Part shown: piece by piece, positions 42,627 through 52,499 of the stretch | Numbering within the stretch: position 1 is the first letter of the stretch | Layout of the letters: the number at the start of each line of letters is the position of its first letter | DNA from: Nitrospirales bacterium | GTDB taxonomy: Bacteria > Nitrospirota > Nitrospiria > Nitrospirales > UBA8639 | Direction of reading: 5' to 3' | Length of the DNA stretch: 64,000 nucleotides | NCBI GenBank assembly: GCA_031315865.1 | Contig: JALDRJ010000002.1 | Coordinates: 1,013,147-1,077,146, forward strand | Position numbers and translations under genes: made by a program | The notes under the pieces: model-generated | Told to the model about the DNA's origin: nothing | Databases searched by the model: none | Seen by the model: the letters and a program-made list of their open reading frames with translations, nothing else

Positions 42627-44525
42627 CTCCTCTCTGTCATCTTCCTGACTTTCTTGGTGTTCCATCCGAGCGACTCCCTGGCAACAAGCAAGTCCTCATA
42701 CCTTCAAGAACTCCAACAACGCGCCATCGACACTCGCTTGTATGACCAACGCTACTGGCATCTCCTCTTACACTATCGACCGAACGTATTTGGCGGTTTT
42801 ACCAGTGAAGTCGATGACCCTGACTTTTTCATGTCCCAAGAGGGCAAAACCGACCCCAAGGCGGAGTTATTGGCGACGCTCCATCAGTTCTTTTCGCCTG
42901 AGGCGGTAGGGAGATCGCAACAACCCGCACAATGTGCGTTTATTGCCCGCTATTCTTGGTTGAAGAAAATATTAGAGTTTAACGACGAAAGGCTTCCGCC
43001 TCTCGAATGCCCACGTTTTACATCTTGGCTCACTGAACTGAACCCGGAAAAAATATCGCTTATTTTTCCGTCAGCATTCATGAACAATCCAGCTTCGATG
43101 TTTGGGCACACATTTTTGAGAATTGATCAAAAAGGCCAGACCGAACATACGCGCATTCTGGCCTACACGATAAACTATTCGGCTGAGGTCCCACCAGATG
43201 CAGGGGTCGAATATGCCTGGAAAGGGATTTTTGGAGGTTATAAAGGGTTTTTTTCGACCTTCCCGTATTACATGAAAGTGAAAGAATACGGAGACATTGA
43301 AAATCGGGATATCTGGGAATATACGTTGTCGTTCACTGATGACCAAATCCACGCTTTACTGATGCATGCCTGGGAACTCGGCAACGCGTATTTCGACTAT
43401 TATTTTTTCAAGGAAAATTGCGCTTATCACATCCTGTCTTTACTCGAAATAGCCGATCCCTCTTTGCACCTCCTGGACCAATATGTTTTCTGGACCGTTC
43501 CAGCGGATACCATCAGAGCCCTCACCAAATACGAAGGCTTGATCGAAGACATCACCTATCGTCCCGCGAAAAGCACGCAAATACAGCGTAAACGAGAAAC
43601 GTTAACCGACGGCGAACGAACCTGGCTCGAACGAATCACTGAAGACCCAACGCGAGTTCACGAACCGGAATTTCACGCGCTGCCGCAGAAACAACAAGTT
43701 TTTCTCATGGATCTTGCGTCAGACTACTTGCAATTCAAAAGTCTGGGGCGCAATGAAGACCAGCAACATTACAGGCTCCTCAATCAGTCCATATTGTCAG
43801 AGAGAAGTACCGTGAGGATCCCTTCACCACCCTTCATCGTACAACCATTCACGACTGCTCCCGAAACAGGACACGGTACCTCAAGAGCAGGCATTGGAAT
43901 GGGGTGGAGAGAAGACGAATTTTTTGAAGAATTTACTCTACGGGCAGGATATCATGACCTGCTTGATCCAGACGCAGGATACACCCGGGATGCGCAAATC
44001 GAACTACTGGCGGCTTCATTTCGTCACTACGAAAAACGCAACCAATTTCGACTGGAACAATTTACCTTTGCCAATGTTGTTTCACTCTCCCCCATCGATG
44101 CATTCTTTCATTCCCCTTCCTGGAAATTGAATATCGGGATGGAAACGATCCGCTTTAAAGAATGCAAGCTTTGTAGCAATGGGAATTTGAGCGGGGGAAT
44201 CGGGGCTGCGGCCGAGACCCAACTGCTCAATCGAGAGGTCTATTTTATATTCGCCGATATTGACGCGAACGTCAGCAAGGCATTCGACGATGATTATCGC
44301 ATCGGCCCCGGCACAACCGCTGGCGTTGTGGTTCATTTAACTGACGATTGGAAAACATTGCTTTCTACCGGATATTTTTATTATCCGCTGGGGGACCAAT
44401 CTGATGATTTCAGAGTGTCAGTTGGGCAGCGTTATACGCTTCGTCAGAATTGGGCAGTACGCGCCGAATATAACCACCGAGATCACGACAATGAAGTCAT
44501 GTTATCACTCCAGGCATTCTTCTAA
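42609..44525 (+). CDS. DUF4105 family envelope protein
   Basis: The product of about 638 residues begins with a signal peptide (FFLLSVIFLTFLVFHPSDSLA). The DUF4105 domain shows FPSAFMNNPASMFGHTFLRID and YFFKENCAYHILSLLE, whose conserved His and Cys suggest a papain-like or lipobox-type hydrolase fold. The last 200 residues alternate polar and aromatic residues and end in Phe, like an outer-membrane barrel. It pairs with DUF3015. ATG 42609 gives the signal peptide but sits inside a terminator loop; an earlier in-frame ATG at 42537 lies inside the DUF3015 gene. Confidence 0.83.
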   Translation: MLGPFFLLSVIFLTFLVFHPSDSLATSKSSYLQELQQRAIDTRLYDQRYWHLLLHYRPNVFGGFTSEVDDPDFFMSQEGKTDPKAELLATLHQFFSPEAVGRSQQPAQCAFIARYSWLKKILEFNDERLPPLECPRFTSWLTELNPEKISLIFPSAFMNNPASMFGHTFLRIDQKGQTEHTRILAYTINYSAEVPPDAGVEYAWKGIFGGYKGFFSTFPYYMKVKEYGDIENRDIWEYTLSFTDDQIHALLMHAWELGNAYFDYYFFKENCAYHILSLLEIADPSLHLLDQYVFWTVPADTIRALTKYEGLIEDITYRPAKSTQIQRKRETLTDGERTWLERITEDPTRVHEPEFHALPQKQQVFLMDLASDYLQFKSLGRNEDQQHYRLLNQSILSERSTVRIPSPPFIVQPFTTAPETGHGTSRAGIGMGWREDEFFEEFTLRAGYHDLLDPDAGYTRDAQIELLAASFRHYEKRNQFRLEQFTFANVVSLSPIDAFFHSPSWKLNIGMETIRFKECKLCSNGNLSGGIGAAAETQLLNREVYFIFADIDANVSKAFDDDYRIGPGTTAGVVVHLTDDWKTLLSTGYFYYPLGDQSDDFRVSVGQRYTLRQNWAVRAEYNHRDHDNEVMLSLQAFF

Positions 44526-44618
44526 TATGGATACCCCCGCCCCATCGGTTCTCACAGGACAAACCCGTTCTCTTTGGAGTAAACCTTGATAGGGATCGGA
44601 AGCACGAATGGGGAACGC

Positions 44619-45257
44619 TTAAAACTGAATCCCAATTCCTCCGATTACATATTGAGAACGAAAATCGACTGAAAGTTGCTTCCAATGATAGTCAGCATGC
44701 ACGAATTTATATTCTCCAAAGAAAAATATTTTCTCGCTGACATCGACGTGAAGCCCTGCCAAAAATTGATACCCCATTGTGATGGCGCCTTCAAAGCTTT
44801 TATCGTTTCTATCCTGGATTTTGGCGTTCACCAGTATGCCGCTCGACGACCCTCCTCCTATCCCAACATAGGGCCGTACCTTCTCGCCGGGATAGCGGAG
44901 AACAAGGTTTACCATAGAATGAAGGACGATCAGATCGGCCTTCGACCGGCTCATGTTTCCTGGCGATTGGAAACGGATATCGCCATTGTTTCCACTATAC
45001 TCCAGTTCGATTCCGAGCATTCTTCTCGTAAAATCAGGGAACACTCCGATTTTCAATCCTCCTCCAAGTCCATTGCCGAGAGATGAGTTCAGTCCTCGCG
45101 TTCCATCTATCCGTATATCATGCCCTGATTCTTTAGGAATACTGACCAAAGCATAGACCCCCAAATACATATCAACCTCATCGAGCGCCATCAGTTCTGC
45201 TGGAGAACAAACGACCAAGATTCCAAGCACAAACAAAAGTATTTTTTTTACAAACAT
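44619..45257 (-). CDS. Outer-membrane beta-barrel protein (small porin-like)
   Basis: The 212-residue protein has a signal peptide (ILLFVLGILVVCSPAELMA). A series of amphipathic strands follows (YLGVYALVSIP, RPYVGIGGGSS, FFFGEYKFVHADYHW), with a terminal aromatic (GGIGIQF), the pattern of eight-stranded OmpA/Opa-type barrels. Its role is probably structural or adhesive. It is convergent with the DUF4105 gene. A CCAGGG/CCCTGG hairpin (45293-45309) stands in its leader. Confidence 0.8.
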   Translation of the reverse strand: MFVKKILLFVLGILVVCSPAELMALDEVDMYLGVYALVSIPKESGHDIRIDGTRGLNSSLGNGLGGGLKIGVFPDFTRRMLGIELEYSGNNGDIRFQSPGNMSRSKADLIVLHSMVNLVLRYPGEKVRPYVGIGGGSSSGILVNAKIQDRNDKSFEGAITMGYQFLAGLHVDVSEKIFFFGEYKFVHADYHWKQLSVDFRSQYVIGGIGIQF

Positions 45258-45351
45258 GTAAGAAGGAAGAGACTGTAAAACATCTTAGCCTTCCAGGGGA
45301 ACACCCTGGTAGGTTTCCCCCCAAAACATCCTCGACTAACTTAACAAAAAA

Positions 45352-45379
45352 GGCCCCACCGATATTGGATCGGTGAGGC
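45352..45379 (-). terminator. Intrinsic terminator of the TRL lipoprotein gene
   Basis: GGCCCCACCGAT (45352-45363) and ATCGGTGAGGCC (45369-45380, one mismatch) form a GC-rich stem. On the minus strand it is followed by a run of seven T residues, so it ends the TRL gene 53 bases after its stop codon. Confidence 0.75.
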
Positions 45380-45432
45380 CCTTTCTAGCCTTCCAAAGAA
45401 AGGCTCTTATGAGATACATAAAAACTCGAAAC

Positions 45433-45774
45433 TTAATTCCCTCTGGCGACGGTACACAGTTGAGTATAAACTCCCCAGACAACGTGCTTGAGTTCATAGT
45501 TGATATACACAAGCTTGCTGATGCCTCCGTCAGCCATAGCTGATTCTACCGTATTATCGCCATGCGCAATAATTCCGAGGATCTGGTGGCTACACGATTT
45601 TCCTGTTTTTGATGGGGCAACTCCATTGTCTAAAACCTGAGTTCCACCTTTTACATCTGAATAGATACCAGCCATGGCAAATGAAGCACTTGGCTGATTA
45701 AGCGAACCAATACCACATCCGGTCAATGTGAGCGCATACAAAGCAACAGCTAAAAGAGCGAGTCCTCTTTTCAT
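45433..45774 (-). CDS. TRL-domain lipoprotein
   Basis: The 113-residue product has a lipoprotein signal (ALYALTLTGCG) and a TRL-like domain: AGIYSDVKGG, GKSCSHQILGIIAHGDNTVESAM, GGISKLVYINYELKH. These small lipoproteins, found in spirochaetes and other phyla, carry the GD-x-S/T-V-x-x-AM pattern and have no known function. GAGG is placed well before ATG 45774. The gene is alone in its unit, with its own terminator. Confidence 0.87.
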   Translation of the reverse strand: MKRGLALLAVALYALTLTGCGIGSLNQPSASFAMAGIYSDVKGGTQVLDNGVAPSKTGKSCSHQILGIIAHGDNTVESAMADGGISKLVYINYELKHVVWGVYTQLCTVARGN

Positions 45775-46071
45775 AAAACCTCCTCATTGCTAACGGTTGT
45801 ACATGATGAAATCTTCCTGGCTTAGCCCCATACACCTACCGTACTTCCTCTAACATGTCAAGAAAATAAGGATGGCTCAGTTTTTTGAATAGCTCAATAG
45901 AGCGCTCATCATTCCGGAATGCAAACGGCAATCAGGACACGACACTCTTTGACATCATATGCGTACCCTCTTAGACGCTTTCATTTCGGTATTGCGCCCT
46001 GACCATGCTAACATACGACTCTTATTTTGCTTGAATGACGTAATAGCTCACTCGCTATTCCGATCTGTTCC

Positions 46072-46569
46072 ATGAATCTGCATATTGAGATCATTCAAGG
46101 CAGCATTCTCGACGTCACGGCTCAAGTCATCGTGAATGCGGCTAATAGTCATGGCTTGATGGGTGGGGGAGTCGCTGGCGTGATTCGTCGAGCCGCCGGA
46201 CAGATTGTCGAAGAAGAAGCCAGAGAGCAATCCCCAATCCCGGTCGGGACGGCAGTGCTCACTTCCGGAGGCCAGACGGCTTTTCAGGGAATCATTCACG
46301 CTCCGACCATGGCGGAGCCCGCCATGCGAATCCCGAAAGAAAACGTAGGATATGCAACTCGAGCCGCCCTCAGCCTCGCGGATCAGTGGGGATTTGCTTC
46401 GCTGGCATTCCCGGGGATGGGCACTGGAGTTGGTCATGTTTTATTCTCTGATGCCGCCAGTCAGATGCTGAACGAGATTCAGTCATTCTCCCCAGAAACG
46501 TTAGTTAGGATTATCCTAGTCGATGTCGATCCTGCTATGGTTGAAGCATGGCGCAATCGATTAGCATAA
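46072..46569 (+). CDS. Macrodomain protein (ADP-ribose-binding)
   Basis: The 165-residue protein is a single macrodomain: IVNAANSHGLMGGGVAGVI forms the ADP-ribose pocket and FPGMGTGVGHV the phosphate loop. Macrodomains of this AF1521-like class bind ADP-ribose and often remove it from proteins or hydrolyse ADP-ribose derivatives. The substrate cannot be told from sequence. The HTH-metallo-beta-lactamase gene follows with a close or overlapping start. Confidence 0.88.
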   Translation: MNLHIEIIQGSILDVTAQVIVNAANSHGLMGGGVAGVIRRAAGQIVEEEAREQSPIPVGTAVLTSGGQTAFQGIIHAPTMAEPAMRIPKENVGYATRAALSLADQWGFASLAFPGMGTGVGHVLFSDAASQMLNEIQSFSPETLVRIILVDVDPAMVEAWRNRLA

Positions 46570-46610
46570 ATGGGAGCCGTCATCTTCAGCAGGAAAGCGC
46601 AGCCTGTGTC

Positions 46611-47462
46611 ATGACTCTAGAGGATGATTTTTGCGATATCATAAAAAAATCCCGACATGGCCAACATCTGTCCCCTTCTTTCGTCGCCTCTCAATGTCAC
46701 ATATCCCGAAGTGACCTAGACCACCTGGAAAAAGCAACTCGCCTTCCGACTCAAGAAGAAGTAGCGCTTCTTTCCCAAACCTTGAACCTTCGAAGCGAGC
46801 CGTTGCAACGTATTGCGCAGAAAGGATGGTTACCGAACGACATGCCTGACTGGGTCATGCAGGGCGGACTGCTCACGACTATCCTTGGAAACATTGGAGG
46901 TTACGAGGTGAAAGGATATATCCTGACCGATCCTATCACCAACGACTCAATCATGATTGACACGGGATACAATGCCACGCAGATGTTGGAGACATTGGCA
47001 ATGCGCGCACTCAACCTACGGGGGATCTGTCTGACCCACGGACATGCCGATCATGCTGGAGGTCTCGATGCACTGTTGTCCAAGTGGAAAGTACCGGTAT
47101 ACATCGGAAAGGAAGACCTCGCGCTACTGGACTGGAGGCCGCCCAAGCATGTTCTTCAATTCCTTGACGACAAGCACACTATTTCGTTTGGCTCTTTAAC
47201 CCTGGAATGCCTTTCGACGCCGGGACATACTCCGGGAGGATATTGCTATCGACTCTGGAAAAACGGGCATTCCCTGTGTTTCGTCGGAGATACGCTTTTT
47301 GCCGGGTCGGTCGGTCGATCCAACCCCTTTTCCCTCTACCAGACCCATTTGCATTCAGTTCGGCAAATAGTATTAACCCTTTCGGGAGAGACGGTGTTAT
47401 TGCCAGGCCATGGGCCGCCAACAACGGTGCAAGAGGAACGGGATTCCAATCCGTTCGCCTAA
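46611..47462 (+). CDS. Helix-turn-helix plus metallo-beta-lactamase hydrolase
   Basis: The protein of about 283 residues has an XRE-type HTH at its N-terminus (SPSFVASQCHISRSDLDHLEKAT). A metallo-beta-lactamase domain follows, with LTHGHADHAGG, LSTPGHTPGG, VGDTLFAGSVGR and LPGHGPPTT, the glyoxalase II-like metal ligands. Fusion of a DNA-binding motif to this hydrolase is unusual and suggests regulation by, or localisation to, DNA. ATG 46611 is chosen. ATG 46548 would overlap the macrodomain gene by 22 bases and lacks a ribosome site. Confidence 0.8.
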   Translation: MTLEDDFCDIIKKSRHGQHLSPSFVASQCHISRSDLDHLEKATRLPTQEEVALLSQTLNLRSEPLQRIAQKGWLPNDMPDWVMQGGLLTTILGNIGGYEVKGYILTDPITNDSIMIDTGYNATQMLETLAMRALNLRGICLTHGHADHAGGLDALLSKWKVPVYIGKEDLALLDWRPPKHVLQFLDDKHTISFGSLTLECLSTPGHTPGGYCYRLWKNGHSLCFVGDTLFAGSVGRSNPFSLYQTHLHSVRQIVLTLSGETVLLPGHGPPTTVQEERDSNPFA

Positions 47463-47518
47463 AGCGAGGCTGATCAGGACTTCAGAGCATTTGAGTATCA
47501 AGGAGAAAATGAAACACA

Positions 47519-48571
47519 GTGGAGCGGAGCCCACAAGATTCTGACCCTTTTGAAGATAAGACTTCCCATTCGTTGCTATCGTCTCCAGACACAAACACCG
47601 ATCAACGAGAAACAGAAGTACACACACCTCAGACCAATCCGTCAGCCCACACACCTATCCCGGCAGAACAGGAAGAAGTCATGGCTTATCAGCCAACGGC
47701 CATGGCTCCGACAAATTCCTTTTCGCATTGGGGTCTTCCTCTCATGCTATTTGTCTTTACTGTTTTTACCACATTGTGGGCTGGAGCACTTCATCTGAAT
47801 ACGAAACCGGTGAGTGGTGCCTGGGACTTTCTTATGAAATACCCGGACACGTTACTACGTGGGATTCCATTCGCCGGAACACTACTCGGTATCCTTGTGA
47901 CTCACGAATTGGGCCACTATGTGCTCTCTCGTATTCATCGCGTGCCCGCTTCATTCCCGTTGTTTATTCCCGGTCCCCCGCACTTCATCGGAACCTTTGG
48001 AGCGGTCATACGTATGCGATCGCCGATCATGAAGAAACGCGCGTTGTTTGATATCGGAGTCGCCGGACCCATTACTGGATTTATCGCCGCAGTCTTTGCC
48101 CTGATTGTCGGCCTGTCGCTTTCAGAAATCGTCCCGCGTTACCAAACGTTCGGCCTCCAACTCGGAGAACCTCTGTTGCTGCAGTTTATTGCCTGGATGA
48201 TCTTTGGACCCATTCCGGAAACCCATGACATTGTCCTGCACCCGATCGCGTTTGCGGCGTGGTTCGGGTTTTTTGTGACAGCGTTGAACCTGATCCCCAT
48301 CGGTCAATTGGACGGAGGGCACGTGGCCTTTGCCGTATTCGGGAGACGACAACGAACACTTGCACTTATCGCAATTCCGACATTACTCGTTCTCGGGGTG
48401 ATTGGCTGGCGGGGATGGATCTTGTGGGCCTGCCTGGCCGGCTTCGTCGGCCTTTCTCATCCTCCTGTCATCGATCCTAACGTCAGCTTAGGGCAGACGC
48501 GTATAAAAATCGCCTGGCTCGCTCTCGCTATTTTTCTGCTCTCGTTTTCACCAATCCCGTTCTACTTTTGA
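47519..48571 (+). CDS. Site-2-protease-like M50 membrane metallopeptidase
   Basis: The 350-residue integral-membrane protein has a disordered N-terminus and about seven helices. The zinc site is THELGHYV with the second ligand in LNLIPIGQLDGGH, the signature of M50 site-2 proteases that cut membrane-bound regulators. It has no PDZ domain. The start is uncertain. GTG 47519 opens the long frame, but AGGAG at 47501 serves an out-of-frame ATG at 47509. ATG 47681 has AGGAAG and would give 296 residues without the disordered tail. Confidence 0.85.
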   Translation: MERSPQDSDPFEDKTSHSLLSSPDTNTDQRETEVHTPQTNPSAHTPIPAEQEEVMAYQPTAMAPTNSFSHWGLPLMLFVFTVFTTLWAGALHLNTKPVSGAWDFLMKYPDTLLRGIPFAGTLLGILVTHELGHYVLSRIHRVPASFPLFIPGPPHFIGTFGAVIRMRSPIMKKRALFDIGVAGPITGFIAAVFALIVGLSLSEIVPRYQTFGLQLGEPLLLQFIAWMIFGPIPETHDIVLHPIAFAAWFGFFVTALNLIPIGQLDGGHVAFAVFGRRQRTLALIAIPTLLVLGVIGWRGWILWACLAGFVGLSHPPVIDPNVSLGQTRIKIAWLALAIFLLSFSPIPFYF

Positions 48572-48693
48572 TCACACCTGTTCTCCCTTTCTCGGCCACG
48601 CAAAGCTTTTTTCTTCATAGAGAAACGCCACATTCGTAATTATGACAGGGCATGTTATAATTCTGGCCACCCCACTGACCGGAGGCCCGCCAG

Positions 48694-50100
48694 ATGCAAA
48701 AGCACGATCCCCATCTTGAATCGTACATCAAGCATTCCCGCCCATCCTATGAAGACCTTCTCGCTCAAATGGTCGAAATTCCTTCCGTCAGCTCGGATCC
48801 TGCACACCAATCCGACATGCGACATATGGGAACGACTGCTTCAAACATACTGAAAAGCTTCGGGGCCGAAGCCCGCCTCGTGAAAACCTCTGGGTATCCT
48901 GCAGTTTCCGGTGGATGGTTTGTCGGCAATCACTATCCGACGGTCACGATATACAATCATCTCGATGTTCAACCGGCCGACGAGCCAGAGTGGCGACATC
49001 CCCCATTCGCTTTCCACAAGGAATCGGATCGATATCACGGCCGGGGAACGACCGACGACAAAGGCCCCGCATTGACGGCCCTCTTTGCCGCCCGGTATGC
49101 CATTGAAGAGAAACTTCACCTCAACATTCGTTTTCTCTGGGAATTGGAAGAAGAAATTGGCAGTCCCCATTTCGGCGAAGTGCTTCGTCAACAGGAGCTC
49201 GTTCCCCGTTCTGACTCCGTTCTTGTCTCCGATACCATCTGGGTTTCCAAGCAACGTCCAGCCATTCCCTATGGGCTGCGGGGACTTCTTTCAGCACGAC
49301 TCGTGTTGCAAACCGGCAGTACTGATGTCCATTCGGGGCTAACGGGAGGCGGAGCGCGAAATCCACTAGCTGAACTATGTGACATCGCGCACGCTTGCGT
49401 TGACGCAAAATCAGGCCATGTCAAAATCCCAGGGTTTTACGATAAGGTCGTCGAACCGACACCGGAAGAAAGCAAGGAATTCGTGGCTTCGGGATTTCAA
49501 GTGACCCGATTCAAACAAGCCTATCGATTGCGATCTCTACGCACCGACGATCGAACCGAATTGCTCAATCGCATCTGGGCCGCTCCAACGTTTGAAATTC
49601 ATGGGTTATCAGGAGGCTATATCGGCCCTGGCGTCAAAACCGTGGTCCCGGCTTCCGGAGAGCTTAAGGTCAGCATGCGGTTGGTTCCGAATCAACGGCC
49701 CGATAAAGTCCTGACTCTGCTCAGACGCTATGTGAAGGGTCTCAACCCCAATGTTCGAGTCTACAGTGACGGAAAGCTGGAGCCGTTTCGCGGCCCTTCG
49801 ACTGGGCCTTACGCCGATGCGCTTCGTCGTTCCGTTCAGGTGGGGTTCGGAAAAACTCCTGTCATGGTAAGGGAAGGCGGGTCGATCGGAGCGATTGACC
49901 ACCTGGACCGTGCGTGGAATGTTCCGATTCTGTTCATGGGATTGAGCCTGCCGGAACATGGATACCATGCCCCCAATGAGTATTTTGATTGGGGGCAGGC
50001 TTCTGGTGGCATTCGAACATTCGTTCAGTACTTTCGCGAACTGGCCCGCATGGGCCGCCAAGCGGCGATGAAGAAAAAGCCCAAGCGATCGGCCCGGTAG
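48694..50100 (+). CDS. M20 family dipeptidase/peptidase
   Basis: This 468-residue cytoplasmic metallopeptidase carries the M20 motifs: YNHLDVQP (His-Asp), GRGTTDDKGP (bridging Asp), LEEEIGSPHF (Glu-Glu) and the late LSLPEHGYHAPNEY (His). The dimerisation domain is inserted around 200-330. This form matches the carnosinase-like M20A group that cleaves dipeptides. An exact substrate cannot be given. It is convergent with der. Confidence 0.92.
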   Translation: MQKHDPHLESYIKHSRPSYEDLLAQMVEIPSVSSDPAHQSDMRHMGTTASNILKSFGAEARLVKTSGYPAVSGGWFVGNHYPTVTIYNHLDVQPADEPEWRHPPFAFHKESDRYHGRGTTDDKGPALTALFAARYAIEEKLHLNIRFLWELEEEIGSPHFGEVLRQQELVPRSDSVLVSDTIWVSKQRPAIPYGLRGLLSARLVLQTGSTDVHSGLTGGGARNPLAELCDIAHACVDAKSGHVKIPGFYDKVVEPTPEESKEFVASGFQVTRFKQAYRLRSLRTDDRTELLNRIWAAPTFEIHGLSGGYIGPGVKTVVPASGELKVSMRLVPNQRPDKVLTLLRRYVKGLNPNVRVYSDGKLEPFRGPSTGPYADALRRSVQVGFGKTPVMVREGGSIGAIDHLDRAWNVPILFMGLSLPEHGYHAPNEYFDWGQASGGIRTFVQYFRELARMGRQAAMKKKPKRSAR

Positions 50101-50162
50101 CATGAAGACCGCGAGCCATCAATGACAATCTCGATGCTTTTCCGTTGAGATCGTTTTCCCTT

Positions 50163-51626
50163 TCACTTCCTGCTCTTCTTGCTCTTCGCCGTTTTCGATA
50201 CCTTGCGCAGACTTTTTCTCCCTGTAGTTGGACTCTTATTACGGACGAGAACTTTGATCGGCGTTCCGATAAAACCAAAGCTTTCCCGTAAGGCATTCTC
50301 CAGGTACCGTTGATATGAATTATTCACATCTCCGGAATGTCGAACAAAGAGCGCAAACGTCGGGGGCTTCGTCGCGACCTGGGTGATATAGACAGATTTG
50401 ACAGGATTCCCCGCTCGAAGCGGTAAAGGATTTTTCTCGAGGGCTTGCTGCAGGAATTGATTGAGCTTTCCCGTTGGTATTCGTTTGACGAACTCCGACA
50501 TCACCCGGCCCACTTCAGGGAAGACCCGGGAAACCGTCTTCGGGTTTAACGCCGAAGCAAAAACCACTGGCACAAACCCAAAAAACGGGAAACGCCGGCG
50601 TAGTTCCTGTTCGTAGTTCGCCCGCGCTTCATGATCATGTTCACGCAAGTCCCACTTATTCACCATTAACACGCATCCACGGCCTTGCCGTTGAATCAAT
50701 CCCGCAATCTTCGTGTCTTGTTCGGTCACGCCTTCAGACCCGTCAAGTAACAGGATCGCGACATCCGACCGACCAAGAGCGCGAATGGCCCGAATGACAC
50801 TATACCCTTCGACGCCACGCTCTATCCGCCCGCGTCGTCTGATACCGGCGGTATCCGTAAGGACGTAGGATGATCCCTGATAGGTCACTTCGCTATCAAC
50901 GGGATCTCTCGTCGTGCCAGGCTGATGGCTGACGACCACTCGATCTTCTCCTAGGATGAGATTGACGAATGTTGACTTCCCGACGTTTGGCCGGCCTACA
51001 ACAGCCACTCTCGGGACCAAAGAGGGATCATCGTCTTCCCGGGCACGAGGGCAATAAGGCAAAAGCGCTTCGAGTAACTCATCCACTCCCAACCCGTGCT
51101 CGGCCGATAGCGGAAAGATTTCCGTCAGACCCAGTCGGTAAAAGTCAGCGAGTAACGGCTCGGACTTCGGGGTATCGACCTTATTCACCACCCAAAACAC
51201 GGGTTTCTGTATACCTCGAACAAGCGAGACAATTTCTTGGTCGAGAGGAGTTAGCCCACTTCTCCCGTCCATCGCCACGATCAGAAGATCCGCTTCGGCT
51301 ATGGCGAGCTCCGATTGCCGTTTGATGTGAACGATCATTCCTTCAGTGGCGGATGGGTCCAGACCACCTGTATCGATAAGCTGGAACACCCGTCCCTGGT
51401 AGGTGCCTCGAGCCTCATGCCGGTCCCGTGTAACCCCAGGATGATCATCAACGATAGCTTTTCGCAGTCCCACGATGCGATTGAATAGCGTTGATTTGCC
51501 CACATTGGGTCTGCCGATAATCACGATTCTTGGAATGGCCTCGCCAACGTTCGCCTCTGGGTTCGTCTCTGGTTCAGGCGTAAAAAGAGGCGTATCGAGT
51601 CTCTTTTCTGAACGTTTTCTCGCCAT
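50163..51626 (-). CDS. der: Ribosome-assembly GTPase Der (EngA)
   Basis: Der is the double-GTPase factor for maturation of the 50S subunit. The product of 487 residues has two G domains, each with a GRPNVGKST P-loop, DTGG or DTAG switch and NKVD/NKWD base-recognition motif, followed by a KH-like domain (VYITQVATKPPTFALFV). A basic C-terminal tail ends in KSKKSRK. The N-terminal extension of about 25 residues is polar. ATG 51626 has AAGGA upstream; a longer start at 51674 is less likely. Confidence 0.95.
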   Translation of the reverse strand: MARKRSEKRLDTPLFTPEPETNPEANVGEAIPRIVIIGRPNVGKSTLFNRIVGLRKAIVDDHPGVTRDRHEARGTYQGRVFQLIDTGGLDPSATEGMIVHIKRQSELAIAEADLLIVAMDGRSGLTPLDQEIVSLVRGIQKPVFWVVNKVDTPKSEPLLADFYRLGLTEIFPLSAEHGLGVDELLEALLPYCPRAREDDDPSLVPRVAVVGRPNVGKSTFVNLILGEDRVVVSHQPGTTRDPVDSEVTYQGSSYVLTDTAGIRRRGRIERGVEGYSVIRAIRALGRSDVAILLLDGSEGVTEQDTKIAGLIQRQGRGCVLMVNKWDLREHDHEARANYEQELRRRFPFFGFVPVVFASALNPKTVSRVFPEVGRVMSEFVKRIPTGKLNQFLQQALEKNPLPLRAGNPVKSVYITQVATKPPTFALFVRHSGDVNNSYQRYLENALRESFGFIGTPIKVLVRNKSPTTGRKSLRKVSKTAKSKKSRK

Positions 51627-51839
51627 TGCTAAAATTATCCTTTGTTGGGCTTTTCCCATGCGGTGCTTACGCACACAATATGGGATGAGATTTATGGGAC
51701 CCTATCACAGGAGCTTTCAAGGGAACAATCAAACGCGCATAAACCGAACGGGTCGGTGTAGATCCTAATACGTGACCTGGAAGCAAAAATTTAGCGAAGA
51801 GGAGTGAGGAGTAAGGAAGAGCATGGGCAGAGAAACGGT

Positions 51840-52355
51840 CTAGCCGTGCAAATTTTTCATCGCAGCCGCACAAAGAATGATAAAGAGTCCCATCCACAGG
51901 GTTCCGCGTTGAAATGGAACAACCTCATAATCTTGTTCGTCCGTCGCTTCTTCGGTTTGATCATTCTTAAAGATAACCGTATACAGAAAGATCGTGAGAA
52001 CCCCGAGCACTAAGCTGAGCTTGATAAAGAAAACCGTCAGATATTTTGCGTTATGTGAGATGCCCTCACCGGTCAATAGCTCCATGGCTTTGCTGACATA
52101 GTGAAGATTGATCCCGCCCGTGAATAAGGCAACGACGAGAATAACCCCCACTACTCGCTTGTATTGGTGATAGAACGTATCCGTGATGGGGCGTATATAT
52201 TCCTTGGGAACAGCCGTTCGTAACCCAGGCGTCACAGCCATGACCAAAAACGCCAACCCCCCAATCCAGATAACGGCTGAAACCAGGTGCAGCCAATGAA
52301 TCATGATAGGGACAACTTGATTAAGATCAGTCAATACGATTTGCAGATCTTCCAT
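51840..52355 (-). CDS. CopD-family membrane protein
   Basis: The 171-residue protein has four membrane helices (about 17-42, 66-85, 103-123, 147-165) with family features: IMIHWLHLVSAVIWIGGLAFLVM, a conserved histidine-rich start, and HQYKRVVGVILVVALFTGGINL. CopD proteins take part in copper uptake, and many homologues are cytochrome-b-like haem carriers, so the metal role is uncertain. It is not linked to any copper gene here. Confidence 0.82.
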   Translation of the reverse strand: MEDLQIVLTDLNQVVPIMIHWLHLVSAVIWIGGLAFLVMAVTPGLRTAVPKEYIRPITDTFYHQYKRVVGVILVVALFTGGINLHYVSKAMELLTGEGISHNAKYLTVFFIKLSLVLGVLTIFLYTVIFKNDQTEEATDEQDYEVVPFQRGTLWMGLFIILCAAAMKNLHG

Positions 52356-52499
52356 GAGAAGGAGAATCCTGTGAAATTATCGAAAATTACGTGTTTTCAG
52401 GAAATCCACCATAGCCATAGTGTACGCGATGAGACAACACAAGGCATCAGTCGCATGTTTGTTGAGGAGCGTCGAATGTAGGAGTCTTGGCGATTTACA

